Assembly (NCBI RefSeq): GCF_024586455.1
Contig: NC_065920.1
Location: 14,780,144-14,844,143 of the forward strand
Direction: 5' to 3'
Length of the DNA stretch: 64,000 nucleotides
Origin: Bactrocera neohumeralis
Lineage: Eukaryota; Arthropoda; Insecta; Diptera; Tephritidae
The first letter of the stretch is position 1. Every line of letters begins with the position of its first letter. A model generated the notes under the pieces. It was given only the letters and a program-made list of their open reading frames with translations. It had not been told where the DNA came from and ran no database searches. Of this stretch, positions 47,690-58,739 are shown piece by piece. The position numbers and the translations under genes are program-made.

Positions 47690-48410
47690 TGAGCACTCTG
47701 GATTCAGCGCACACTTTGATTTCAATCAATCCAAATTACTTGAACTACGAGGGCGTAGAGCTTAGCTTTGATTTTCGCTTACCCGTTCACATACAGTTTT
47801 CACAGTTTTCTTCAGAGCAGTGACTATCCAATCCGATAGTTCAACTGCGATATTCGCTGAGTGTGCGCTCCAGACTAGTGAAAGGATGTCTATACTTCTC
47901 ATCTCTAGCGTCAAGTTATTTTATGTTTAGTTGGTTTGGGTGCCTGGTCACAGCGGTATTGCCGGGAACTCTAAGATTGATAAGCTGTTTAGCGAGAACA
48001 AGCCTTGTTGGCTTCTTGTGGTTCACTACTGAACTGGACTGATCAACCACCAGCGGCTGTCTCGTCGCAAGGTTCTTCCGGCACAGAGTAAATCGTAAGA
48101 GCTTAAGCAAACTCCTCTAACTGAACACTGTGTGATCTGTATATATGCAATTAGATAAAATATATCTTACCGGGTACCAGCTGCTTCAGCTCTTTGGAAG
48201 AAGATGCAATGGAATCTTCTCAACACTTTCTCCTCAAATACCGCGCTTTTGCCAAGGTTTTTTTTTTACTGGTCCTTGCATCTCATATTTTTAGACATGC
48301 AAGTAAAATAGCTCAACTTTGTAAGAGGTTTTTGAAAACACCACTTTTGGTAATAAAACACGATAGGACATCGAATTCGTTAAAAACAATATTTTTCTTA
48401 AAACCACCCT
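47690..48410 (+). mobile_element. Jockey/R1-like non-LTR retrotransposon, RNase H and 3' part
   Basis: The + strand encodes LSVRSRLVKGC (47860), then LVWVPGHSGIAGNSKIDKLF (47934 on), the classical C-terminal RNase H motif, and ENKPCW. After a gap it reads LEEDAMESSQHFLLKYRAFA (48192 on), then LASHIFRHASKIAQL, matching the tail motif at 11090-11456. Continues the element that starts at 46815. Stops and shifts are present. Confidence 0.83.
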
Positions 48411-49735
48411 GCCGTGTCTATGCATGAACATTTGCAAATATTTCAGAATCAATCATCTCACTCTCTTTTAAAGCTTTAAAACTTAAATATGGAGAATAAT
48501 GAACTGAAATTGATTAAAAAGTGTTGCTTACAAATTTGGTTAATTCAATTAAACTTTTTATAAGCACACATGCTTTCCTTTCCACACATCGAGAGAGAAA
48601 ACTGAGGGAGAGGGAAAATAAATTGAAATTTCCACGGCAACACTGGTCAGCAGAAAAGTGGCGTGTGGGATTTAATACTTCTATGAACTGCTTTTCTTGT
48701 TGATGCAAAAATTATACGTAAATAAGTTAATGAAGTATGAGTTTGAACGCATAAGCATTTATAAAAAAATAAAAAAGTAAAACAAAATTCAAATTCCAGA
48801 AATTTAAAGATCTTAAAAACAATGTCAGAATATTTGATAAATTTTGGATTCAAATGTCAAAATCAAAATATCAATTACTCGAAACTCATTTAAGAAACAT
48901 TTGTACTGGTAGCAACTGTATGTTGGGCCTTAAATTAACTTTTTTTAAAACTTAAATAAAATATATTAAAAAAAAAAATAAAAAACTAATAAATTTGTTG
49001 ACCAGTGCACTGTAATTTTCGTTTCGTTACTTAACTCCATGCACTTAGTGCAATCATACGTCAACATATGAAGTCTCTCAGTCCGCTTTTGTTGCTTGAA
49101 CCAATTAAAATTTTCTAAACAGCTCCCACACCACTTAGGAAATTTTTGCGCAACCATTACTCTGAGGTTATCGTTGTTTTTATAGTTCTCGCTTGAAGTA
49201 AACTGAGCAGAGGCCAAGTTGTTGTTGGCTTCCATGTGCATGTGTGCGTGTGTATTTGCTGTTAGCTCGTTCCCTTTAACCAGTTCACTTTGGCCAGCCT
49301 TGTAATGCACTCCTTTTGTCGCTCTGTGCCAAGGGAATGAGCACTTGCTTTTATGTTTGTATGTGTGTTGTGTGTATACGTGCTGTATGTATGTGAGTTG
49401 TGTGTTATGTATGTACGTGTAACTGTGTGTTACTGCGATGCAATGTGTCGATAAGTAGGTTTATTTGCCGCTTGATTGCTCAGCTGTTTCATTCCATTTA
49501 ATGTTCTGGCCAGCTCAGCACCGCTCAGTTCAGTTCAATTCAGTCAATGGGCAACTAAACGGCTTATTGAGGCATTTTAAACACCGTTCACTTCATTTAA
49601 TGTGCGCGAGGGTACTTTTTCATTGATTACAAACGCTTTAAAGCCATTATATTGGTGGGAATTTAATAAATGGATGTAAGCAATAGAGTGTGAGAGAGAG
49701 AGAGAGAGAGTAATATATTTCTTTCATTACTTTTT
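48411..49735. other. Noncoding interval with microsatellites
   Basis: TG/TATG-rich tract at 49350-49435 and a (ga)n run at 49692-49711. No recognised gene. A 114-codon - frame at 49310-48966 shows no domain. Confidence 0.4.
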
Positions 49736-49739
49736 ACTA

Positions 49740-50560
49740 ATTAATATATTTTTAATATCTTCCCGAAATTTGGTACAGATTTTTCTGTCGTAGAGCGCTA
49801 CAATCTGCGAAGAAATTGTTCGGATCGGACTACTATAATATATAGCTGCCATACGTATATAAACTGCGCTATCAGAATCAAGTCCTTGTATGGAAAACTT
49901 TTTTATTTGATGAGATATCTTCACGAAATATGGTACAGATTATAATCCAAGGTAGCGCTTTAATCTCCGATCGTTTTATTTAGATCGGATTACTATAGCA
50001 TATAGCTGCCATACAAACTACTCGTTCAAAATCAAGTCCTTGTATGGAAAACGTTTTTATTTGATAACATATCTTCACGAGATTTGGTATTGACTTTTGT
50101 GTTATACAGCGCTATAATCTCTAAGCAAATTGTTCAGATCGGTTTACTATAGCATATAGCTACCATACAAACTGCGCGATCAGAATCAAGTCTTTGTATG
50201 GAAAACTTTTGTAATTGATAAGATATTTTCACGAAATTTAGCACAGACTTTTATGCTATACGAAGCTATAATCTCTGAGGAAATTCTTAAGATCGGAGCA
50301 CAATAGCATATAGCTGCCATAATAACTGATCAAATCAAGTCCTTGTATGGAAAACCCTTTTATTTGATAAGATATCTTCACGAAATTTGGTACAGACTTT
50401 TGCGTCATTCAGTACTATAATCTCTGAGGAAATTGTGAAGATCGAACTACTATAGCCTATAGCTGTCATACCAACTGACTGCTCAAAATCAAGATAAACA
50501 TTTTTTATGCCTATTTATGCTGTAAAATACACCTGTGAGGGGTATTATGGCTTTAGTGTA
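49740..50560 (+). repeat. Tandem array of the ~120-bp Helentron/DINE-like unit
   Basis: Six consecutive units. Each reads gatatcttcacgaaatttgg, a cagactttt stretch, ctataatctctgaggaaatt, gatcgga-tactatagcata, tagctgccat, ctg.gcgatcagaatcaag and cttgtatggaaaac. The tagctgcc motif recurs near 49845, 50000, 50157, 50312 and 50460. The array ends with cacctgtgaggggtatt (50530-50546). It is the longest array of this unit in the window. Single units occur at 5660, 26262, 28975, 45635 and 61935, with an inverted set at 56860. Confidence 0.87.
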
Positions 50561-50858
50561 GTAGAAGTTATTCTGTTCTCTTCTTTTTATTTTTATTTCT
50601 TATGAATTTTTTATATTTTTATATTAGATATAAGTTTTTAAAGCACAATCTATTTTCTCTTTAACAGTAGAGATTAAACTTTTCAAATTAAATTCCAATA
50701 TTAAAAAGTCATAAATGTCTTTAAAGTTCTGCCAATTCTCTTCATTTCCCCTTTAAATTTGGCGCTGCCATTGCGACTTTAAATACCTCAGTTAACATAT
50801 ACGCACATATATACACATACTGTTATATAAAAGTTTATAAGCGCTTTAGCTGACTTAC
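50561..50858. other. Putative intronic sequence, 3' of the orphan exon
   Basis: AT-rich noncoding sequence following the donor site of the - strand exon at 50859-51025. Nothing else recognised. Confidence 0.35.
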
Positions 50859-51025
50859 CCGTTTCGCTCAATTTCGATGAGCGCTGCATGTGCTGGCAGA
50901 AGGTCTTATACTCGCCAGGTGGTGCTTCGTTTGGCGACTTAACGGCATGCATGTGCTTGGTGAAGGCGCCAACAATGGCCGCCATGCGATCGAAGGCCAT
51001 AATATTGATGTGACCGTTTGGCAAA
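50859..51025 (-). CDS. Orphan internal exon of an unidentified protein-coding gene
   Basis: This 167-nt segment on the - strand is preceded by a pyrimidine-rich acceptor (tctggttttgcag, AG at 51027-51026) and followed by a strong donor (gtaagtc from 50858). Both the first and last exon bases are single leftover codon bases, with 55 full codons between. The peptide runs LPNGHINIMAFDRMAAIVGA, then FTKHMHAVKSPNEAPPGEYK, then TFCQHMQRSSKLSET. Codon use is GC-biased at third positions, unlike the AT-rich flanks. No stop occurs in frame. I do not recognise the protein with confidence. The NGHxN turn followed by a hydrophobic helix faintly recalls the NG-xNF-K segment near the end of RasGEF (CDC25) domains, but one exon is too little to assign it. 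Neighbouring exons must lie outside the window or be too short to see, implying very large introns. Confidence 0.7.
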
Positions 51026-52019
51026 CTGCAAAACCAGACAATGCACAATAGAATAACGGGTTATGTAAGAACCGAGTAAAAGTATTGTGTGTAATGAAAA
51101 GGAATGCAAACGGCATGTCGGCGTTGCCACGTGGAATGTGTGCAGATGCAACAAACGAGCTGCACATATGTAGTTTATATATGAAAATAAAGTGTGTGTG
51201 TGTGTATATGTGTGCTGAGCATCCGCCTTGAAAATATGTGTGGTATATATGGTAGTACTCTAGTTCAATAAGTTAAAATAGCCCATAGTAAGCGGTGAAA
51301 AAAAGCAAGAGTTCATACTTCAGTTGCGCTGAAAGTTTACATTTGCTAAGAAAGTTTCTCTTTACTCCTCGCCCCCAGCAATCTTGCACGATTTCATCCA
51401 CAACACAGTTTCCACGTAGCTAAAATATCCGAGAGTTCCTGTTTACACAAGCGCATAGCGACCCAGTTAAGCTTTGTATCTATGTATGTGTGCCTGCTTA
51501 CATATGCGTCTGTGTGTGTATCTTGCGTACGTGCCGTTATTTCATTGTCTACATCGGTATTTGTTATATGAGCCTTTGATTGGATTGACATTGGAATTCC
51601 TATATAGGCGAACGCGCACAAAATACCGTTAGCATTGAGCATGACCGGCTTAAATTTCTAAAATATGGAGGAGAAATAGAGTACTTCCGTATTCTTGAAG
51701 GTACTTCGTTCTCTATGTATTGCATGTAAGTATTTTTATTTTTTTGTTCATTGAAAGCAGACTTTACTTTGGCTTAAGTTAGCAATGGACCTTAATTTCT
51801 TAACGTAACGGACACTTACTGAACGACTGTGTTCAAAACTGAAGAGATCAATATCAGCAACAGATCATCTTGCTCAAAATAGCTTCCAAAATAGCTTCCA
51901 AATAGCCAAAAGGTTCTTGCGCTGGTGAAAGAGCCGATGATGGTCCAGTGCTGGTCCAGCTCCTACGAGGTCAACCTCTCCGGTAGTAAAAAACACGGAT
52001 GTGTACGGTACCCTTTCTT
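51026..52019. other. Putative intronic or intergenic sequence
   Basis: GT microsatellite near 51190-51206. No further exon recognised. The part from about 51830 may already be retroelement-derived. Confidence 0.35.
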
Positions 52020-52275
52020 TCCAGCTTATCATCTATATAGTTATCTGCGATTTCGCTATGACCTCACAACTTTATTAGCTTATCATAAAGTGACTTGCTG
52101 CTATTGATAACCAGATAAGATATTCCTCAAACAGCTCTAACCGCACGGTTAAGGAGCTTACGGCAAGTATAGCTGCTCTGCTATCAAGGTGGATAGTCAC
52201 TTCTTTGTAGGAGGCTGCATTTCGGGACCGTAAATCTAGCGCTATCTTAATGGGACACTGAAAAGAACACTGCAA
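52020..52275 (-). mobile_element. RNase H fragment of a non-LTR retrotransposon, opposite strand
   Basis: The - strand frame at 52275-52075 reads KEVTIHLDSRAAILAVSSLT followed by VRLELFEEYLIW. This corresponds to the VTIHSDSQAA-KAL start of RNase H with its catalytic Asp. Same group as the - strand fragment at 13900-14215, where the later part of the domain is kept. Confidence 0.7.
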
Positions 52276-52289
52276 TAGTCAGAAAAATT

Positions 52290-52960
52290 GAAGCTGAAGT
52301 TGATAGAGAGCTCCTGACGATTTATCCCAATAAGAACTATATTTATGTATACAGATAGCTCAGTGACATTGAAATCACTGTAGTCTCTTAAGGTTCCATC
52401 AAAGATGGTGAAAGAATGTCATGATCTCTTGGCAGCTCTAACAGCTTTTTCTGCATAGTGAGACATATTCCTGGTAACTGTGAACCAGATAAACTAGCTA
52501 GAGCAGGCACAACCCTGCAATTAGGCCCCGGCAAGGCGGGAGCTTATACGCCTCTGGCTACTTGTGGATATTTAATCGACAAACAGGTCATAAATATACA
52601 AGTAGCTGAATTTCGGTGGAGGTGCTGCCTAACCTGCAAACTAATAAAACGCAAAAGCAATGACATAAGAACTCTTATTAGGCCACTGTATTATTGGCAG
52701 ACTTGTCAGCAGGCTGTCGGGAGGTAAAATAAGAATAGACTATAGAAGAAGAAACGACTATAGTACATCTTTTATGTAAATGTAAAGCATTGTATAGAAA
52801 AAATCGTTACTATCGGCCAAGGGTTTCTTGACAATCTTTCGGGGGTTGCATAGATACAATTTTTCGTACTCATGAACTTCATCAGGTGCTTAGAAAGGAA
52901 ATAATAAAATGGCTGAAGATTTTAGCTCGGTGATTTCACAATGGGCCTCCTAAAGTTCGA
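52290..52960 (+). mobile_element. Jockey/R1-like non-LTR retrotransposon, RNase H and tail
   Basis: The + strand reads FMYTDSSVTLKSL (52342 on), then RHIPGNCEPDKLARAGTTLQ (52461 on), the HxGN-xxDxLAR end of RNase H. It continues with GAYTPLATCGYLIDK, FRWRCCLTCKLIK, then QGFLDNLSGVA near 52850, the conserved tail. An 89-codon open frame covers 52458-52727. It faces the - strand fragment at 52020-52275, so two related elements meet head to head. Confidence 0.78.
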
Positions 52961-54229
52961 TGTGTGCGTTCAGACAGCCACTCTACATATTACGACGAAT
53001 GGTAAAGGCTGACTGTATACATACATATAAATGATATATATGATGTATAATATGATACAATTTATTTTCGCATAGCATACTCTCAAATGAGTTTGTTTAA
53101 ATGGTTGCATAAGAATAACCGAAACACTCCGCAGTCATATGTAGGGCGTGTTCAAGTTGTGTGAGTGGATACTTTGGCTGCTTACTTAAGTGATTGCTGC
53201 TTCTTGTGCTACTCTATTGGCGCTCAAGAGTTGTTCAGCTAACTTGTAAACCAACTAATCCAGCTTGTTTCGACATAATGCTGGCAAATACGCGACCATA
53301 TGTACATATATACCGGTACATACAGACGACGCTGTATTCCCATCAACTATGTATGTATACTGCCGAACATATGCACAGAATTATGTGTACTATGTATGCA
53401 TGTGTGACCCCACTTGAGTGAGTGTTTGTACACGAATTGTCTAAATGGTTACATTTCATATTGTGTTCATTTCTGTGCTTTCATTTGGAGCATGAGTGTG
53501 TGTGCGTGTGCACGGCAAACAGATTACTAGCGAGCACAAATCTGTTCGGTGAAGTGCAAAAGTGGCTTACGGTTACAGATGTCGAGTTGTTGAAGAACTG
53601 TATTCGCAGTTATCTTGAGAGTTGCGATAACAGTAAAATTGTCTAGGCATTGAGCAGCGAGTGTATGTATGTGTGTGTGTTTGGTTGCCAAGGGAGTATA
53701 ATTTTGCCTTTCATCAGTGGTAATTGCGCATGCGCACGTGACTTCGTTACTAAAGTGCAGTTGTGGTTCGTTCGGCCTATGAGCAGCTCATTTACAGTTT
53801 TTGTGGTTGCAATGTAGAGATATACAAAAATGTGATACACAAATTTCATTAATTTCTAATTCAAAGAGCAGCCGCAGTAACATAGTTGTAATGGCGCTAT
53901 ATTTTTGGAACTAAAATGTACAAATTTGCTTTAGAAAATCTTTACTGTGGGCTTGTAAGAAGAGTTTAGGTGCCGCACAATTAGTTTGAAAAAGTTAGCA
54001 TATGTGTTTCGGGGCATTTTTGAACACTATGTCAGCATTGAAGTTGATTTATTGAAGTCCTTTTTCCAAAGCAGATTTGTTGGACTATATGTGGATCCCT
54101 CATTCAAACCTTGAAGCTCAATGACTGTGTAGAAGATCGTGACTCTACCCTTAGTCTACCATATGCAGATCTTTCCACTAAGAGTGATATTATTAAAAAA
54201 GGACACTAATTGTTAAGGAAATTCAAATA
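52961..54229. other. Noncoding interval
   Basis: TATG/CATA-type microsatellites near 53015-53045 and GT tracts near 53490-53510 and 53665-53680. No recognised gene. Confidence 0.4.
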
Positions 54230-55430
54230 TTTTTTATTTAGGCTGAAGTACAGGAGCATACTCTTGTAGGATCCACAGGGGGGATCTGGTGACTGATACC
54301 CAGGGTATATTAAAATTATGAAGGGAATACTTCTCAAGCTTGCCGAATGGCAGTGGAAGCATAAGACCAGAAGATGGTGAATCGGATTTCCCAATCGGTA
54401 ATAATGGAACAGACGTTCCGCTGCCTGACTATGAAGAAGTTCGAATAGCAATTACCCGTCTGAAGAAAAACAAAGCGGCGGGGGCCGATGGATTGCCGGC
54501 CGAGCTTTTCAAACACGACGGCGAAGAACTGATAAAAATCATGAATCAGCTTTTTTTAGAATATGGTTGGACGAAAATATGCCCGACGATTGGAATTTAA
54601 ATGTGCTCTGCCCAATTCATAAGAAGAGAGACCTCAATTAATCTGCGCTAACTACCGTGGGATAAGTCTGCCTTTTCGTCGTGCTGCTTTTGACAGGACG
54701 AAGAGAAGATGCCTGTATACCGCTATGTCTGAATTCGGTATCCCTGCTGTGTAAACTGACGTTAAGTAATACCAAAAGCTCCGCCAGGAACCCGCGAAGG
54801 ACTTCACTGAGCCGTTCAATATCAAACGAGGTTTCAGGCAAGGCGAATTCATATTATGCGACTTCTTCAATCTACTGCTGGAAAAAATAATTCGAGCTTT
54901 AGATTTGATTTGACCAGTACGTCACTGTTGAACAGTCATAATTTCGAAGTAACATCGACAACAATCAGCCTCAAAATTCTACGCAGAATAACTTTTTCCA
55001 GTAGGTGCTACTTTAGATTGAGGAGGCAATTGAGAAGTAAAGTCCTCTCTCCATGAAAAAGGCGGAACTCTACAAATTACTCATCATTCCCATCCTGCCA
55101 TATGCTGCAGAGGCATGGACTACGACAACATCTGATGAGTCGGCGTTATGAGTCTTTAAGAGAAAGTTTCTGTGAAAGATGTATGGTCGATTTCGCATTG
55201 GCAACGGAGATACCGCAGACGATGGAGCGATGAGCTGTATGACATATAAGGCGACATCGACATAGTTCGGCGAATTAAGACTCACTCACAGTGGCTAGGC
55301 TGGCTGGGTCATGTCGTTCGAATCGAAGGGGACAATTCAGCTCTGAGAGTATTCAACGCAGTACTTATCGAGGGAAGCAGAATAAGAGGAAGACCTCCCT
55401 CCGTTGGAAAGACCAGGCGTAAAAGGACCT
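54230..55430 (+). mobile_element. RTE/BovB-like non-LTR retrotransposon, rearranged RT copy
   Basis: An 86-codon + frame (54340-54600) reads DVPLPDYEEVRIAITRLKKN followed by KAAGADGLPAELFKHDGEEL, the entry to the reverse transcriptase. Next come WNLNVLCPIHKK and CANYRGIS in a shifted frame. A deletion removes the palm with the YADD region. The C-terminal part follows: FDIKRGFRQGEFILCDFFN, LLNSHNFEVTSTTI, RRITFSSRCYF, IIPILPYAAEAW, DGDTADDGAM and the RRW/ELY region, WLGWLGHVVRIEGDNSALRV and GRPPSVGKTRR near 55410. Same family as 21736 and 62025. Confidence 0.83.
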
Positions 55431-55660
55431 GGCAACACTCCGAATCTAACTTTCCAAGGGAGGGATGTTTCGCCTTTCCACTTTATCTCGCTTTAAAGGG
55501 ATGTCCTTTGGTTACCCAGAGGATACTTGGTCTAAGACCAGAAGTCGTAAGCTGCTGGAGCCATATTGAAAAGAATCGTTTCTGGCCACCCCCACGTGAA
55601 TGGTGATCTGAGAACTTTCATCACTTGTGTAAACTTCTACACATGACTCCATCCTTTTAT
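55430..55660 (-). repeat. 5' UTR-type segment of the RTE-like element
   Basis: On the + strand it reads agggagggatgtttcgcc, ttggttacccagaggatact, aagaccagaagtcgtaagct and cttctacacatgactccatc. This is the same segment as 21545, 47330 and, inverted, 59697. It abuts the 3' end of a + strand RTE fragment in opposite orientation, so it comes from a second, inverted copy. Confidence 0.75.
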
Positions 55661-56855
55661 GCATCGTCTAGGTTCAAAAAAGCTTCGGAGATTGTTGAGC
55701 GACCAGAGAATATCTACAGTTTTTTATTATGCAGAAAATATCTCCTTTGTAGACAACCCTTTTCAATTTCTTCAGCATGTGTGTGACATGCTCAGAAAGT
55801 ACCTCAAAGATCCTCTTGGCTTATGCAGCCAGGGTAAACAGGGTATTAAGCAAAGACTTTGTTATATATGGTGAGAGAGCAGTTTGCGTCACATTTTTTG
55901 TTATATTCATCAGGTAAGTCTAAATGGTCACCTACGATTTTTTTCAAAAAATCCCACTAACCTATGAAAGGTGAGAACTATTCATATTTATGTATATAGT
56001 ACTCGTATATAGTATGTAAACATCGTATTGATACTCAGTTTCCCTAATGCAAGTATACTCTCAGTATAATGTTAAATACTTCGCGACTGACGCATACACT
56101 TAAACATATCATAGTGGCCAAAAATCAACCAAAGTCAGCTGCGACCAGTTTGGGGTTTACCTTATCACCGAAACACACATACACACACATAAACATTAGC
56201 GAACCACACCCGCAGCATTGCAACGCCACAATACTGCAGTCGAAATGACAGAGAGCAAGGCACGCACACACACATGAAATTGCTACCCACACAAGCATAT
56301 GTGAGTGTGGAGGCTCATGTAAGAATTCATCTGTTATGCAACAGTAATTTGAAAAATTCGGACGAGTTCGGCCGTAATAATGCAGTGACTACTGGCGAAT
56401 TGCGACCGCTGACTGCCAACCGTCAACCACGAAGCGGCGGCTTGCCTCTCGGTTCGCTAACTGGCACGCTATAAAAAGGTGGAATAATGAAAATGAAATG
56501 CGAGAACTGAAAATGCTGCAACGTTGCGATTGAATTGCCGCAGCGCATACAATATGCATTGAAGAGTCGGTCACCGATAGCGCTAAAAGTCAGCGCAAGG
56601 CTTATGATGAATTCCAACAAGTTATATATTGATACCTGTTTGGTAAAACTAAGAACAAGTACAAAAACGGTTATGGGAGGCTAAACATTTCGCATTCGGC
56701 TTGTCATTGCTTGGGAAAAATATTGCTTTAAAAAAATTTGATATATCGGAGCTATCGATAATTAGCGATGAACGCGTGTCTTCACTAGTAACTTTCATAA
56801 CTTGCTTCTTTATCTGTCTCTAGTTGTTAGAAGTAAAAGAAAATAAAATAAACTG
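55661..56855. other. Noncoding interval
   Basis: CA tract near 56175-56195. A tataaaaagg string at 56471-56480 lies in a locally GC-richer stretch, but no gene follows that I can recognise. Confidence 0.35.
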
Positions 56856-56859
56856 AAGC

Positions 56860-57480
56860 TATAAATGCCTTCAGAAATAAAAAAGTTTTCCATACAAGCA
56901 ATTGATTCCAGTCTTCAGTTGGTTGACGGCTATAAGCTATAGTTAACCGATCGAAACAATTTTTTCAGATATTGCATTATTGTTTTAAGTAATAATACAT
57001 GCGAAGTTTCGTGATGATATCTCGTTGAATGAAGAAGTTTTCCATACAAACAATTGGCTCCTGGCGCTCAGTTTGTATGTCAGCTATATGTTCTAGTGAT
57101 GTGAACTGAATCATTTTTAGGGAGATAGTATAAGTGTTATAGATAATAACCCATACCAAATTTCGTGATGATATCTCTTCAAATAAAAAAGTTTTCAGGA
57201 AAGCACTTGTTTTCGATCGTTTAGTTTGTACGGCAGGTATATGCTATAGTCATCCGACAACAATTTCTCCGAAAATTGTATTATTGTATTAGTTAGTAGT
57301 CCCTACCAAATTTCGTGATAATATCTCGTTGAATGAAAAAGCTTTTCATACAAACATTTGTTGCCGATCGCTCAGTTTGTATGGCAGCTTTTATAGCAGT
57401 CCGATATCGATTTCGACAAAAAAACAGCTTTTTAGAAAGAAAATGATGTGTGCAAATTTTCAGAACGATATCTCAAAAAC
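56860..57480 (-). repeat. Tandem array of the Helentron/DINE-like unit, inverted
   Basis: About four or five units in reverse orientation. Each contains ccaaatttcgtgatgatatc, aaaaagttttccatacaa, gatcgctcagtttgtatgg, cagctatatgctatagt and a caatttttc stretch. The atatctc motif recurs near 57017, 57167, 57322 and 57468. Mirror image of the array at 49740-50560, which is 6.3 kb away. Confidence 0.83.
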
Positions 57481-58739
57481 TGATAAAACTGATGCATCGC
57501 CGTTACTTATCAAGATGACATTAATATATAATATTCCCAGCCGGAATCGGTCAAAACAGAGAGGCAAGACAGTACGCTGGACCAGAATGGATACTTTCTA
57601 AAACTTCACTCTTGAAGACTAGTTTCAAAGTACCAGTTCATTGCCAGCTCTCACTCTTTCCGATTTCCTGCTCGGCTACGACTTGTGCGCATGTGTAGTT
57701 GTATGCTACAATAGTTTTCATTAGTTGTGCATTACGTGCATTAATTTCACTTAGCGAAAGTGCGTTCAATATTTTGTTAAATGCGTATGTATGTGTGTGT
57801 GTGTAGGTGCAGTATTACAATGTTTATCGCGAGCAGTTGCCTGGCAGTGGCTCTCATGCCAGCGCGACGCATTTAAGTGGGCGGATATCGAATTGTGGCA
57901 AAGGCCAGCGGTGGCTTTAACCGCAAGCACTCTCATGCCGCGCACTCCAACCGGCAAATAGTGGGATGCATGACATGTGTATGAGTGTGTTGCTGCATGC
58001 CAACCACGTACTGTGCTAATTAACCATGAAATGCAGCTAAGTGGCCAATTCAAAGTTTCGATTTATTCAACTGTGATGCATTGTTGTTGTTGTTGTTCTC
58101 ATATTCCAAACTGCACACACGCATATACATTTATATGCATGTGTGCGCTTAAAAGCGGTTGGACTTTTGCATACAGCAGCTTTGGATACACGCGTTGGGA
58201 CGGACAAATAGCAAATGCCAAATCTGATAAACGACTTTTCAATTCGCGTATTAATATTGAAGCTTTTGCTCGCGATTTATTATATAATCTATATAGCGCA
58301 CAAGCGCTCATATATCAGTTTTACACACACACATACACATATTGGGCACACATGCATGCTAATTTCCTCTGATGGGATTATGCTTCAATAAGCCAATGCC
58401 AAGTACAATAACAAATTCAATTTGGGATACCGTTAAACTTTTCCCATTTGTCAATTGAAGCGCTCGTTTCCATTTATATATACTTTGTTGCTGTTGCCAT
58501 GGTGTATGTATTTGATTATTATATGTTGCTACAGTTTTTGGTTTACATTTTTCATTAAATTAGTTGTTTATTCAGTTAAAACTAAGCAAGCATTGAAGGT
58601 AATTTAATTATCACCTGTCATGTGAAATAGTAAAGGATAATTTGTTGATCAGTTGAGGGATATTCTATTTCTGGGAATAGCATTTCATATACTTGAATGT
58701 GAGGAGTATGGAACCAACTTATACTTTATAGAATCAACA
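57481..58739. other. Noncoding interval
   Basis: GT microsatellite at 57790-57804. The 131-codon + frame at 57977-58372 and 95-codon - frame at 58053-57766 have no domain and include CA/GT tracts. Confidence 0.4.
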
